64,000 nt of DNA from Fibrobacter sp. (GTDB lineage: Bacteria > Fibrobacterota > Fibrobacteria > Fibrobacterales > Fibrobacteraceae), in NCBI RefSeq assembly GCF_017545445.1, contig NZ_JAFWOM010000027.1, forward strand, positions 53,892-117,891. The letters are read 5' to 3'. The notes below the pieces were generated by a model, which ran no database searches, was not told where the DNA came from, and was given only the letters and a program-made list of their open reading frames with translations. The first letter of the stretch is position 1. Each line of letters opens with the position of its first letter. Positions 42,950-51,096 of the stretch are shown here, in pieces. Made by a program: the position numbers and the translations under genes.

Positions 42950-44458
42950 ATGTCCGTTGCGATGCAAGATGTGATGAAACAGTCCGGGGTGGCATTTGGT
43001 ACGAGTGGTGCCCGCGGTCTCGTGAGCGCTATGACTGACCGTGTGTGCTATGTATATGCGCGTTCCTTTATCAAGTATTGCGAAGTGTCTTACAAGTGCG
43101 AACATACGATTGCGATTGCAGGTGACCTGCGTCCGAGTACGGAACGCATCTTGAAGTCGCTTGTGCAGGCAGGCGCCGATGCGAACTGGAAGGTGATTTA
43201 CTGCGGTCGCATCCCGAGCCCGGCGATTGCGATGTACGGCATCGACAAGCATTTGCCGACCATCATGGTGACGGGTAGCCACATTCCGGCAGATCGCAAC
43301 GGCATCAAGTTCAATCACCCGAATGGCGAAATCACGAAGGCTGACGAACAGGGAATTGTTTCGCAGTCGGTGGATTTTGATGAAGCACTTTTTGACGATA
43401 AGGGCATGCTCAAGGCGGCGCCTGAACTCCCGGCGGTCGAGGCGGAAGCCGAAGCTAATTACTGCAAGCGTTATCCGGACTTTTTCGGTAGCGATGCTTT
43501 GCATGGACTTACGATTGGCGTTTACCAGCATTCCGCTGTGGGCCGCGACATTGTGGTGAAGGTTCTCGAAAGCCTCGGTGCGACGGTCAAGCCGTTTGGC
43601 CGTAGCGATGTCTTTGTGCCGGTTGATACCGAAGCTATCCGCAAGGAAGACGAAGAACTTGCCCGTGAATTTACTCATAAGGATTACGTGGATGCCGTGT
43701 TCAGCACCGACGGCGATTCAGACCGTCCGCTTTTGGCTGACGACGTGGGCATGTGGCTCCGTGGCGACGTGCTTGGCATTTTGGCCGCACAGTCTCTTGG
43801 CATCAAGCGCATTGCGACTCCGGTGAGCTGCAATACTTCGCTTGAAAAGTCCGGTAGCTTTGAAAAGATTTGCCGCACGCGCATTGGTAGCCCGTATGTG
43901 ATTGCCGGCATGGAAAGCCTGGTCGATGCAAACGACAAGAGCCTCACGGTTGCAGGTTACGAAGCCAATGGCGGCTTCTTGCTTGAGACGGATTTGACGC
44001 TCGATGGTCGCACGCTCAAGGCTCTCCCGACGCGTGACGCTCTCCTCCCGATGATTGCCGTGATGGTGATGGTCCGCAAGGAACGCATGTGCGTTGTGGA
44101 TTTGTTGCGCAAGTTGCCCAAGCGCTTTACTGTGAGCGACCGCCTCAAGGAATTCCCGACTGAAAAGTCGAAGGCGAAACTCGCTGAAATCCGCGAAAAG
44201 AATCTCGGCGAAAAATTGTTCGGCGCTCTTGCTGCAAAGCCTTCGAAGTTTGCAAAGGACAAGACGTTCCAGGGCAAGATGGTTTCGCTCAACGAAGTCG
44301 ATGGCTACCGCATGGAATTCGATTCCGGCGACATCATTCACTTGCGCCCGAGCGGAAACGCTCCGGAATTCCGCTGCTACGTGGAAACCGAAGGCAAGGA
44401 ACGCAGTGCAGAACTCCTCGCGGACTGCCTCAAAATCATGGAAGGCTGGCGCGTTTAG
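42950..44458 (+). CDS. Phosphohexomutase (phosphoglucomutase/phosphomannomutase family)
   Basis: 502 residues, with TAGAGG before the ATG. FGTSGARGLVSAM is the N-terminal signature, MVTGSHIPADRNGIKF carries the phosphoserine of the TGSHxP variant of the active site, STDGDSDRPLLAD is the magnesium loop (DGDSDR), GYEANGGFLLE the sugar-specificity loop (normally GE-x-S/N-GG), and RPSGNAPEFRCYVE the phosphate-binding loop. It moves phosphate between C1 and C6 of hexoses; glucose or mannose specificity cannot be settled. The TGSH serine environment and missing SGEXSGH-like loop set it apart from textbook enzymes. Confidence 0.9.
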   Translation: MSVAMQDVMKQSGVAFGTSGARGLVSAMTDRVCYVYARSFIKYCEVSYKCEHTIAIAGDLRPSTERILKSLVQAGADANWKVIYCGRIPSPAIAMYGIDKHLPTIMVTGSHIPADRNGIKFNHPNGEITKADEQGIVSQSVDFDEALFDDKGMLKAAPELPAVEAEAEANYCKRYPDFFGSDALHGLTIGVYQHSAVGRDIVVKVLESLGATVKPFGRSDVFVPVDTEAIRKEDEELAREFTHKDYVDAVFSTDGDSDRPLLADDVGMWLRGDVLGILAAQSLGIKRIATPVSCNTSLEKSGSFEKICRTRIGSPYVIAGMESLVDANDKSLTVAGYEANGGFLLETDLTLDGRTLKALPTRDALLPMIAVMVMVRKERMCVVDLLRKLPKRFTVSDRLKEFPTEKSKAKLAEIREKNLGEKLFGALAAKPSKFAKDKTFQGKMVSLNEVDGYRMEFDSGDIIHLRPSGNAPEFRCYVETEGKERSAELLADCLKIMEGWRV

Positions 44459-44504
44459 ATGACAAATGCGTAAGGCGAGTGAAGCGGGACTGCTTGCAGG
44501 ACCA

Positions 44505-44606
44505 TTGTACAAGTACCAAACCCGTCGCTCGAAAATAGAAATGTAAACATTTCTGCTTTACTCGCTTATAGGTTTGTTCCGAGCCTAGCATTTGGTACTT
44601 GTACAA
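44505..44606. repeat. Structured element with 16-bp perfect terminal inverted repeats
   Basis: TTGTACAAGTACCAAA (44505-44520) and TTTGGTACTTGTACAA (44591-44606) enclose 70 bp that contain an inner hairpin AGAAATG/CATTTCT around TAAA (44537-44554). It may be a miniature mobile element or a structured RNA. It lies between the mutase and the PorV-like gene. Confidence 0.7.
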
Positions 44607-44607
44607 A

Positions 44608-44732
44608 AAACGGCTCTGCGAGCCTACAGACTGGAGACGAAAGATGATAGTGGCACTTCGCGCGTATATTGTTTGAAAATCTCTCGTCTCTCGTCTCTAC
44701 TCTCTCGTCTATTTTAGTATCTTATACCTCGT
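44608..44732. repeat. Composite repeat upstream of the PorV-like gene
   Basis: AACGGCTCTGCGAGCCTACAGAC, then GGAGACGAAAGATG, a spacer, and CTCTCGTCTCTCGTCTCTACTCTCTCGTCT. The same order, with changes that preserve pairing, is seen at 60268-60365. GACGAAAG and CTCTCGTC-type units are mutually complementary. Confidence 0.75.
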
Positions 44733-45647
44733 ATGTTCAAAAAGTTTATTGCACTCGTTTTTGCTGTTGGTTCCCTTGCGCTTGCCGGGGATTATTGGCA
44801 TGTGGATCCGGGTGGTGTGACGATGAAGTTTTTGTCGATGCCGGTGTCGCCGCGTGCTGCTGCACTTTCGGGTGCTGGCGTTGCTGATCCGGGTCGCGTT
44901 TCTGAAGTTTCGCGAAATCCGCTTGCGATGAGCGTTGCAAACGATGCGGAATTTGGACTCAGTCAGGTGATTTTTGGCGAAGGCGGTGCCGACAACTTTA
45001 TATCCGCTTATTACGGACTGCCTGTTGCGGATAAGTTTACTCTTGCGTTCACGGTTGATTTTTTAGGCTACGATGATATCGAAGGTCGTGACGAGAACGG
45101 TCTCAAGACTTCGGAGTATGGCTCTTACGCGTGGTCCATTTTGGCTGGTTTTGGTAGCCGTTCCAAGATTTTTAATTGGGCAGCCTCGATGCGCTTTGCG
45201 ACGCAGACCATCGACGACGAGACGGGTTTTCTTTTTACGTTTGATGCGGGAGCTTCTTACCGTGTGAATGAATACGTTGCCTTTGGCGCGAATTTCACGA
45301 ACCTCGGTTTTGCAAGCAAGTACGATACAGAGAGGGAAGCGGCTCCGCTTGCACTTAAGGCGGGCGTGACGGGATTCATCCCGATTCTTGACCGCTGGAA
45401 GGTTCACTTGTCTGTTGATGCGTATCGCCGTGCCGATACGAAAGCGCAATTGTTGCTTGGCGGCGAAGTCGTTTACTTCGACATGCTTTCGTTCCGAATG
45501 GGCTATGCAATCCGCCCAGATACCGAAGATGCGATCAGCGGTGGTCTTGGAGTCGTATTCGGCATGATCGTGTTCGATTACGCGTACAGTCCACGCCCCG
45601 CGTTTGAAGGCGGCAATCATTACATTGCAGTCGGCGTGAAGTTCTAG
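44733..45647 (+). CDS. PorV/PorQ-like outer-membrane beta-barrel protein
   Basis: 304 residues. A signal peptide (FKKFIALVFAVGSLALA) ends near residue 18. FLSMPVSPRAAALSGAGVADPGRVSEVSRNPLAMS is the start typical of PorV/PorQ and UPF0164 proteins (glycine-alanine turn, then an NPA-like step), followed by alternating beta strands up to a C-terminal IAVGVKF with terminal Phe for BAM recognition. PorV-like proteins shuttle type IX secretion cargo; whether this one does is not shown. 7-bp repeats end about 30 bp before the ATG. Confidence 0.8.
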   Translation: MFKKFIALVFAVGSLALAGDYWHVDPGGVTMKFLSMPVSPRAAALSGAGVADPGRVSEVSRNPLAMSVANDAEFGLSQVIFGEGGADNFISAYYGLPVADKFTLAFTVDFLGYDDIEGRDENGLKTSEYGSYAWSILAGFGSRSKIFNWAASMRFATQTIDDETGFLFTFDAGASYRVNEYVAFGANFTNLGFASKYDTEREAAPLALKAGVTGFIPILDRWKVHLSVDAYRRADTKAQLLLGGEVVYFDMLSFRMGYAIRPDTEDAISGGLGVVFGMIVFDYAYSPRPAFEGGNHYIAVGVKF

Positions 45648-45654
45648 ACGCGTT

Positions 45655-46602
45655 CTAAGCTAGAGAATATTTTTGCATTTTTTTGCACGGGTCCCAACTA
45701 TTTTGGAACTCGTGTTTTTTTATTTGGTAGCACAAGCAGCCGCGGCTGATATTTAAAGATTTTGCGGCCTTGCTCTTGTTTCCTTTGTTTTCGAAAAGTG
45801 CTTTTTGAATAAACGACCAGTTAGGGGCTGATGCACGTTGTGCGGGATAATCGTTTATGAACTCCTTCTCATTTAACGATGTCTTTGAAAATTCTTCGGC
45901 AAGGACTTCGCCAAGGGTGATGTCGTGCTGCTTGAGGAGGGCGTAGCGCTGGAGTACGTTTTTCAGTTGGCGGATATTCCCCGGCCACTTGTGTTTGGAC
46001 AACATATCAATTTGCTTGTCGCGTAGCGGGATGTGCTCTGCAAAAGTTCTTTCGGAAATGTCTCTCCATACGTTTTGCACGATATCGGCAAAATCGTCTC
46101 GTTCGCGTAACGGCGGGATGACAATGGGGAAAGCGTTTAGTCTAAAATATAAATCCTTGCGGAAATTCCCATCGTTGATTTCAATTTGCAAATCCCTGTT
46201 TGTTGCACACACAAGTCTAAAATCTACAGGTTCGCTCTGCGTTGCCCCGAGAGGCAGAACGGACCGCTCTTGCAAAATGCGTAACAGCTTGCTTTGCATG
46301 TCGAACGGCATTTCGCCGATTTCGTCGAGGAAAAGCGTGCCGCCGTTTGCCGCTTGCACGATGCCCTGATGATCGATGGCGGCCCCGGTGTAGGAACCTT
46401 TTTTGGCTCCTTCTAAAAGGCTTTCGGCAAGCGTTTTGACGATGGCGCCGCAGTTGAGCGCGATAAACGGCCCGTTGCTCCGTGAACTGTTATTGTGTAT
46501 AAATTTGGCCGCAATCTCTTTGCCAACCCCGGATTCCCCTTGCAAAAGAACCGGAATGTTGGATTGGGCGGCGATAAGCATCAATTTTTCGTGTTTTTTC
46601 AT
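45655..46602 (-). CDS. Sigma-54-dependent transcriptional activator (AAA+ and Fis domains only)
   Basis: 315 residues from ATG 46602, preceded by AGAGGG at four bases. A longer open frame continues upstream through the lysC promoter and the lysC gene itself on the opposite strand, which is not credible; a start at 46788 would add 62 residues. The AAA+ core has GESGVGKE (Walker A), GGTLFLDEIGEMP (Walker B), LVCATNRDL (sensor 1) and FRKDLYFRLNAFPIVIPPLRER. The sigma-54 contact loop reads GSYTGA instead of GAFTGA. The end has a Fis-type helix-turn-helix, NKSKAAKSLNISRGCLCYQIKK. No receiver domain is present, as in PspF-like activators. Confidence 0.85.
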   Translation of the reverse strand: MKKHEKLMLIAAQSNIPVLLQGESGVGKEIAAKFIHNNSSRSNGPFIALNCGAIVKTLAESLLEGAKKGSYTGAAIDHQGIVQAANGGTLFLDEIGEMPFDMQSKLLRILQERSVLPLGATQSEPVDFRLVCATNRDLQIEINDGNFRKDLYFRLNAFPIVIPPLRERDDFADIVQNVWRDISERTFAEHIPLRDKQIDMLSKHKWPGNIRQLKNVLQRYALLKQHDITLGEVLAEEFSKTSLNEKEFINDYPAQRASAPNWSFIQKALFENKGNKSKAAKSLNISRGCLCYQIKKHEFQNSWDPCKKMQKYSLA

Positions 46603-46714
46603 AGACCCTCTACTATATAAACACGCTTTTTTTGCCGATTTGTCCTGTAAATTTTTGTTAAAAATAATGGTGAGTAAACGGCGGTTCGTAAACAGGGGAG
46701 AAAGCTCGAAAGCC

Positions 46715-46743
46715 TTGCCGTAATCCTTGCATTTTTCTATATA
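46715..46743 (+). promoter_or_regulatory. Putative lysC promoter
   Basis: TTGCCG and TATATA are spaced by 17 bases, giving a start near 46750 and a leader of about 140 nt before the lysC ATG. It overlaps the possible 5' end of the divergent activator transcript. Confidence 0.45.
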
Positions 46744-46751
46744 TGTGCCGC

Positions 46752-46890
46752 GCGGCGGTAAAGTGCCGTCGCAGACATAGACAACCATATTACCAAAAGT
46801 GGCTGGCCAGATGGGTAGGCTTGGGCACGACAATCGTGAGGAAAGCGGTTGCGCTCGAAGCTGAGAGGTTTGGTGGCCCGAAAGGAAAAA
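46752..46890 (+). promoter_or_regulatory. Structured lysC leader, possible riboswitch of unknown class
   Basis: Visible stems are GCGGCGG/CCGTCGC (46752-46772), GGCCA/TGGCC (46805-46809 with 46874-46878) enclosing CACGA/TCGTG (46826-46838) and AGCG/CGCT (46844-46855). The 3' arm of the enclosing stem ends just before the ribosome site AAAGGA (46881-46886), and GGGC at 46823 could pair instead with GCCC at 46876. I do not see the conserved core of the lysine riboswitch. Ligand unknown. Confidence 0.4.
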
Positions 46891-48213
46891 ATGAGTCAAA
46901 GAATCGTATGCAAGTTCGGTGGCAGCTCTGTCGCCGATGCCGGCCAGTTCAAGAAAATCAAGGCCATCGTTGAATCCGACAAGAACCGCAAGGTCATCGT
47001 CGTTTCCGCTCCTGGTAAGCGTAATCCGAAAGAAACCAAGCTTACCGACCTCCTTTACAGCACTTATGATCTCGCCTCCAAGGGCCTCGACTTTTCGACC
47101 CCGTGGAACTTGATCCGTCAGCGTTATGACGAAATCTGCAAGGATTTGGGTCTTGAAGACAAGCTTACTGAAGACCTCGACAGTCTCGAAGACAAGCTCA
47201 AGAACCATCCGGAATCCGTGAGCACGGACTTCCTCGTGAGCCGTGGCGAATTCCTCTGCGCTCGCCTCATGGCCAAGTACCTCGGCGCAAACTTCGTCGA
47301 TAGCTACCCGCTCATCACTTTCGATGACAAGTATCGCATCGCTCCGAAGACCTACGAAGAAATTGCAAAGACTCTCGGCGACGAAAATCAGTTGTACGTA
47401 TTGCCGGGCTTCTATGGCAGTAACCTCCGTGGCGAAGTGAAGACCTTCAGCCGTGGCGGTTCCGACATCACTGGCGCAATCCTTGCTAACGGCATTGACG
47501 CTGCCAAGTACGAAAACTGGACCGACGTCTCGGGCATGCTCATGGCTGACCCGCGCATCGTCGAAAATCCGCTGCCGATCGAATACGTGAGCTATCGCGA
47601 AATCCGCGAACTCGCTTACTCCGGCGCAAGCGTGCTTCACGACGAATCCATCGCTCCGTGCCGTGCGAAGAAGATTCCTATCAACATCCGTAACACGAAC
47701 CGCCCGGAAGACGCTGGCACCATCATTGGCCCGACTCCGGAAAGCGCAAAGCTCCCGATTACGGGTGTTGCAGGCCGCAAGGGCTTCTCGATGATTTACA
47801 TCGAAAAGTCCATGATGAACAAGGAAGTCGGCTTTGGCCGCCGCGTGCTCGCCGTTCTCGAAAGCGAAGGACTTTCTTACGAACTCTGCCCGAGTGCAAT
47901 TGACTCCATGAGCATCGTCGTGGATTCTAGAGCTCTCGATGCCGTGCAAGACGTTGTCCTTGAAGACATCACGCAGCAGATGCGCCCCGACCGTATTAAG
48001 ATTTTCCCGGGCATCGCTCTTATCGCTACCGTGGGTCACGGCATGACGAACAAGATCGGTGTTGCCGCGACGCTCTTTACGGCTCTCGCAGAAAGCAAGG
48101 TGAACGTCCGCATTATCGACCAGGGTTCTTCGCAGATCAACATCATCACCGGTGTTGACGAATCCGATACCGAAAAGGCTATCAAGGCGATTTACAACGC
48201 ATTCGTGAAGTAA
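46891..48213 (+). CDS. lysC: Aspartate kinase
   Basis: 440 residues from ATG 46891, preceded by AAAGGA at four bases; a longer frame from 46849 has no site. RIVCKFGGSSVADAGQFKKI is the KFGGTS-type start, VIVVSAPGKR the next nucleotide-binding block, RGEFLCARLMAKYLG and SRGGSDITGAILA (substrate binding) follow, and the C-terminal ACT domains include SIVVDSRAL and VGHGMTNKIGVAATLFTAL. It phosphorylates aspartate at the head of the Lys/Thr/Met branch. The ACT domains and the structured leader both point to feedback control. Confidence 0.95.
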   Translation: MSQRIVCKFGGSSVADAGQFKKIKAIVESDKNRKVIVVSAPGKRNPKETKLTDLLYSTYDLASKGLDFSTPWNLIRQRYDEICKDLGLEDKLTEDLDSLEDKLKNHPESVSTDFLVSRGEFLCARLMAKYLGANFVDSYPLITFDDKYRIAPKTYEEIAKTLGDENQLYVLPGFYGSNLRGEVKTFSRGGSDITGAILANGIDAAKYENWTDVSGMLMADPRIVENPLPIEYVSYREIRELAYSGASVLHDESIAPCRAKKIPINIRNTNRPEDAGTIIGPTPESAKLPITGVAGRKGFSMIYIEKSMMNKEVGFGRRVLAVLESEGLSYELCPSAIDSMSIVVDSRALDAVQDVVLEDITQQMRPDRIKIFPGIALIATVGHGMTNKIGVAATLFTALAESKVNVRIIDQGSSQINIITGVDESDTEKAIKAIYNAFVK

Positions 48214-48222
48214 CGCCAACGG

Positions 48223-48292
48223 CGTCATCCTCGACTGAGCGCGCGTTCCTCGTCATCCTCGACTGAGCAGCGCGAGGGAGGGGATCCAGTTA
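48223..48292. repeat. Tandem copies of the dispersed intergenic repeat
   Basis: GTCATCCTCGACTGAGC occurs twice, 29 bp apart, followed by AGCGCGAGGGAGGGGATCCAGTT, matching the GTCATYCT...GGATCC family layout. Confidence 0.75.
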
Positions 48293-48300
48293 ATTTCAAA

Positions 48301-48335
48301 AACGACTCGGAATAAAATCCGGGCCGTTTTTTTTA
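48301..48335 (+). terminator. Terminator after lysC
   Basis: AACG...CGTT with inner CGGA/TCCG around ATAAAA is followed by eight T. It ends the lysC transcript. Confidence 0.8.
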
Positions 48336-48356
48336 TTATTAGAACGAGGTAATTAA

Positions 48357-48764
48357 ATGGAAGAAAATAAAGTATATGAGTCTAAAAGCAAACTTTGGCT
48401 TTGGGGGTCAATAGAAGGTATTGTTATTTATGCTGTTATTATGGGCATGTATATAAATAGAGTTATGAACTCGGACGTTTATAAGGACAACGTCTTTTTT
48501 TGGATTTATATGGCTGTTGCAAGTCTTTATATTTTGTTTGCTATAGCTCACCTGTTTCCAAGGAAAGTCGAATTATTCGAGGATGAGTCCGCTCGCATTA
48601 CTTTTTTTCTTGGCGATTCCGTGAAGTTGAAATCTGGAAAGTTTAGAATTAAGAAGTTTAAATCTAAATCAGAAAAGTGGGGTGGATTTATTTTTATTCG
48701 TGGTCGGTTTGTGCTTTTTTATTCGCATTCGTTTTCGGAATTGAAAAAATATTTAACGAAATAG
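48357..48764 (+). CDS. Small two-helix membrane protein, unknown
   Basis: 135 residues, with AACGAGG before the ATG. Two hydrophobic helices (LWGSIEGIVIYAVIMGMYI near 15-33 and VFFWIYMAVASLYILFAIAHLF near 47-68) are followed by a basic cytoplasmic part of about 65 residues (GDSVKLKSGKFRIKKFKSKSEKW, then FIFIRGRFVLFYSHSF). The layout resembles PH-like or bPH-type membrane proteins but no family is recognised. It is 79 bp before the larger membrane protein gene. Confidence 0.7.
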   Translation: MEENKVYESKSKLWLWGSIEGIVIYAVIMGMYINRVMNSDVYKDNVFFWIYMAVASLYILFAIAHLFPRKVELFEDESARITFFLGDSVKLKSGKFRIKKFKSKSEKWGGFIFIRGRFVLFYSHSFSELKKYLTK

Positions 48765-48843
48765 GGAAGTTGTGAATCTAGCGTTGCCCCATCCATTGCA
48801 TAAAAAACGCGCGGGAAACTGCGCATAATAAAAAGGAATCCAA

Positions 48844-49704
48844 ATGTGCGAAGGCGAAAATAAAATGGAAGAAAAAACTCAATTCACCGGCAACTTGGCT
48901 TTGCTTCGAGTTTGTGCGATTATAGTGATTGTAAGCGGTCTGAGTAAATCTTTGGATTTATTATGGACCTTGTTGATGTCAGAGGTGAACGATGATTCTT
49001 TGAGTTGGGCTTATCTTCCGGCTGGTTTGATTGTTGCTGCGATTGGCGTTATTTCACTTGTCAAAAAGAAAACGCTGGTTTTAAAAATCTGTGCGGTATT
49101 TATGTTTGTTTCGATGGTGTGGAGCGTGATTGCTTTTGCTCCCCATGATTTGCTTTTTACCGATTATCCAATTAGTTACATTGTTTGGAAGTATGTAAGT
49201 CGTCTTGTGAATGTTAATGCTGTGCTAGCCGTTTCGTTTTTTTTGATTGATGCAAAGAGTCGAGTAAAGGAAGGCACATGCGTTACCAAAAATGAAAATA
49301 CGAATCTAGGCTTGCTTCGTTTTTGTGCAACATTCTTTTTGGTAGATGGGTTGAATGGCATTATCAATATATTGGCTGCAGGTGATTTTAAGGTTTTCTG
49401 GGGAATGTCCGTTCTGTGGACTTTTGTTCCTATAGCGGTGGGGTTGTACGCATTTGTAAAAAAGAATTCGCTGGTTTTGATGGTTTATTCTATAGTGGCT
49501 TATGTGGGAACCGTTTGGAATACGATTCTAGATTCTCATGAACGTTTTATTAACGTTTATTATGTCGGCAGTGTTGTTATAGGATTATTTTTCAGTGCGT
49601 ACGTTGTCGTTTACGTGGCGACGTTCTTTATTGAACCCGAGAAAACTTGTGCTTATTTCCAGAAAGCAAAGAGCATGTTTATCAAATGGAAAGAGATGAC
49701 GTGA
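48844..49704 (+). CDS. Multi-pass membrane protein, two-fold internal repeat, paralogue A
   Basis: 286 residues, with AAGGA before ATG 48844. It has about eight membrane helices in two halves that repeat each other: FTGNLALLRVCAIIVIVSGL near residue 14 and NTNLGLLRFCATFFLVDGL near 154, each followed by a lysine-flanked helix (SLVKKKTLVLKICAVFMFV and AFVKKNSLVLMVYSIVAYV). The gene at 57883 encodes a paralogue of the same length and repeat structure, and the two bracket the mobile-element region. Function unknown. Confidence 0.78.
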   Translation: MCEGENKMEEKTQFTGNLALLRVCAIIVIVSGLSKSLDLLWTLLMSEVNDDSLSWAYLPAGLIVAAIGVISLVKKKTLVLKICAVFMFVSMVWSVIAFAPHDLLFTDYPISYIVWKYVSRLVNVNAVLAVSFFLIDAKSRVKEGTCVTKNENTNLGLLRFCATFFLVDGLNGIINILAAGDFKVFWGMSVLWTFVPIAVGLYAFVKKNSLVLMVYSIVAYVGTVWNTILDSHERFINVYYVGSVVIGLFFSAYVVVYVATFFIEPEKTCAYFQKAKSMFIKWKEMT

Positions 49705-49713
49705 TTTAAAAAA

Positions 49714-49745
49714 TGCTGCCGGATTTTTCGGTGGCAGCAGCTTTG
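49714..49745 (+). terminator. Terminator after paralogue A
   Basis: TGCTGCCG and CGGTGGCAGCA pair (with one bulge) around ATTTTT, followed by GCTTTGCTTT. The tail is only moderately T-rich. Confidence 0.65.
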
Positions 49746-49876
49746 CTTTATTGCTTAACTTTCGAACGACCTGACTCTTAGCGTAATGCCGAGCTCTTCA
49801 CAAATCTTGCGACTCTCGTGCTAACGGTTGTTTGTAGAACAACCTGCGACTCGGTCCTATATTTAAAAAGAACGGA

Positions 49877-50056
49877 AATCACCCCTTCATTTGTCTAATT
49901 TTAGAAATGGGTGGGAGATGGGCAACCCGGCGCCTCGGTAGCGTCCGACGCAGTGCATGACATTGGGCCCCATCTCCTTCAACCCAGGACCCCGAACAAG
50001 TATGCTGGCAAAACGCAGATGCCGAATACCTTTGGACAATGGGGCGTGGGGTGATT
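49877..50056 (+). ncRNA. Candidate IS110 bridge RNA
   Basis: AATCACCCC (49877-49885) and GGGGTGATT (50048-50056) close a region directly upstream of the transposase. Inside, GGAGATGGG (49914-49922) pairs with CCCATCTCC (49969-49977) around a 46-nt loop, and GGCA/TGCC (about 50007-50023) forms a third stem around a loop. A two-loop RNA encoded in the 5' non-coding end is what IS110 recombinases use to select target and donor DNA. Which loop holds which guide cannot be assigned here. Confidence 0.55.
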
Positions 50057-50088
50057 ACCCATCAATAATATAGCAAAGGATACATGAA

Positions 50089-51054
50089 ATGGAAACATGG
50101 GTTGGCATAGATATCTCTAAGGACACGTTTGACGCTGCATGGTTGTCGAACGGAAAAAAGAACCATTTGAAATTGGAAAACAATGTTAAAGGCTTCAAGC
50201 GTCTCTTGACAGAAGTGCCGACGGAGTCTCGCTTTGCAATGGAGGCTACAGGCGAATATCACCTGAATTGCGCAAGATACCTGTTTACCCGAGGAAACAT
50301 GGTTGCTGTCTTGAATCCGTTTGCCGTGAAGAAGCACATGCAAAGCGATCTAAGACGTTGTAAGAATGATAAGTCTGATGCGTATTTGATTGCAAAATTT
50401 GCAGCGGAAAAGAATTCCGATTGCTGGACTTGTCCGACAGACGATGAAATAAAGCTAAAGCATCTTGATGCCGTTGTGGACGGTCTGCAGAAACAGATCC
50501 GTCAAAGCAAGAACATGCTGCATTCTCTAACCCAAGTCAGCCTGCGAGATGACTTGGCGGTATCCATAATCAAGAAAACAATATCTAGTCTTGAAGCACT
50601 TATGGAACGGGCTAGAAACAAACAACTTGAGATGATTGAGTCCAATAAGAAAGAGGAGACCGCCTTGGCATGCTCCATTCCTGGGATTGGTCTGGAAACA
50701 TCGATAAAGTTCTTCACTCATGTTGGAAACATCAATAGGTTTGACAGTTCCAGAAGCCTGATATCATGGATTGGTTTGACTCCCCGGAATGCACAATCTG
50801 GGACAAGTATTCATAAAAACGGAGGTATTTCAAGGATGGGTTGCACACGATTACGAAGTCAATTCTATATGTGTGCCGTTGTCGCTATAAAGTACAATCC
50901 TGATTGTAGGGCTTTCTATCATCGTTTGAAGGAGTTGGGCAAGCCAAGCAAGGTGGCCTTAATTGCGGTAGCGAATAAGCTGCTACGCCAGCTTTATGCG
51001 GTTCTTACAAAAAAAGAGGCCTATGTACCAAATTTTTGTACCAAAACCTCTTGA
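50089..51054 (+). CDS. IS110 family transposase/recombinase
   Basis: 321 residues, full length. WVGIDISKDTFDAAWL starts the DEDD (RuvC-like) domain with Asp9, EATGEYHLNCARYL carries the glutamate, and KNDKSDAYLIAKFA the paired aspartates near 100. After a coiled-coil stretch, CSIPGIGLETSIKFFTHVG and LISWIGLTPRNAQSGTSIHKNGGISRMGC form the Tnp20 domain with the catalytic serine in the QSG region. No frameshift or stop is seen, so it may be active. AAAGGA stands eight bases before the ATG. Confidence 0.94.
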   Translation: METWVGIDISKDTFDAAWLSNGKKNHLKLENNVKGFKRLLTEVPTESRFAMEATGEYHLNCARYLFTRGNMVAVLNPFAVKKHMQSDLRRCKNDKSDAYLIAKFAAEKNSDCWTCPTDDEIKLKHLDAVVDGLQKQIRQSKNMLHSLTQVSLRDDLAVSIIKKTISSLEALMERARNKQLEMIESNKKEETALACSIPGIGLETSIKFFTHVGNINRFDSSRSLISWIGLTPRNAQSGTSIHKNGGISRMGCTRLRSQFYMCAVVAIKYNPDCRAFYHRLKELGKPSKVALIAVANKLLRQLYAVLTKKEAYVPNFCTKTS

Positions 51055-51074
51055 CATTTAATACAGTATGTCAT

Positions 51075-51096
51075 GAAAACAAGCAAGCTTGTTTTC
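51075..51096. repeat. Perfect 10-bp palindrome after the transposase gene
   Basis: GAAAACAAGC and GCTTGTTTTC are separated by AA, 20 bp after the transposase stop and just inside the right direct repeat. It may be a transcript end, or a subterminal recombination signal of the element. Confidence 0.6.

Noticed and set aside
46752..46890. Lysine riboswitch in the lysC leader
   Set aside because: The conserved core as I know it (AGAGGTGC-like start and GCCGAAG-like junction) is not visible, so only an unclassified structured leader is called.
46603..48228. Minus-strand open frame that extends the sigma-54 activator by more than 500 residues
   Set aside because: It runs antisense through the whole of lysC, whose plus-strand product is a clear aspartate kinase; the extra residues have no family features.
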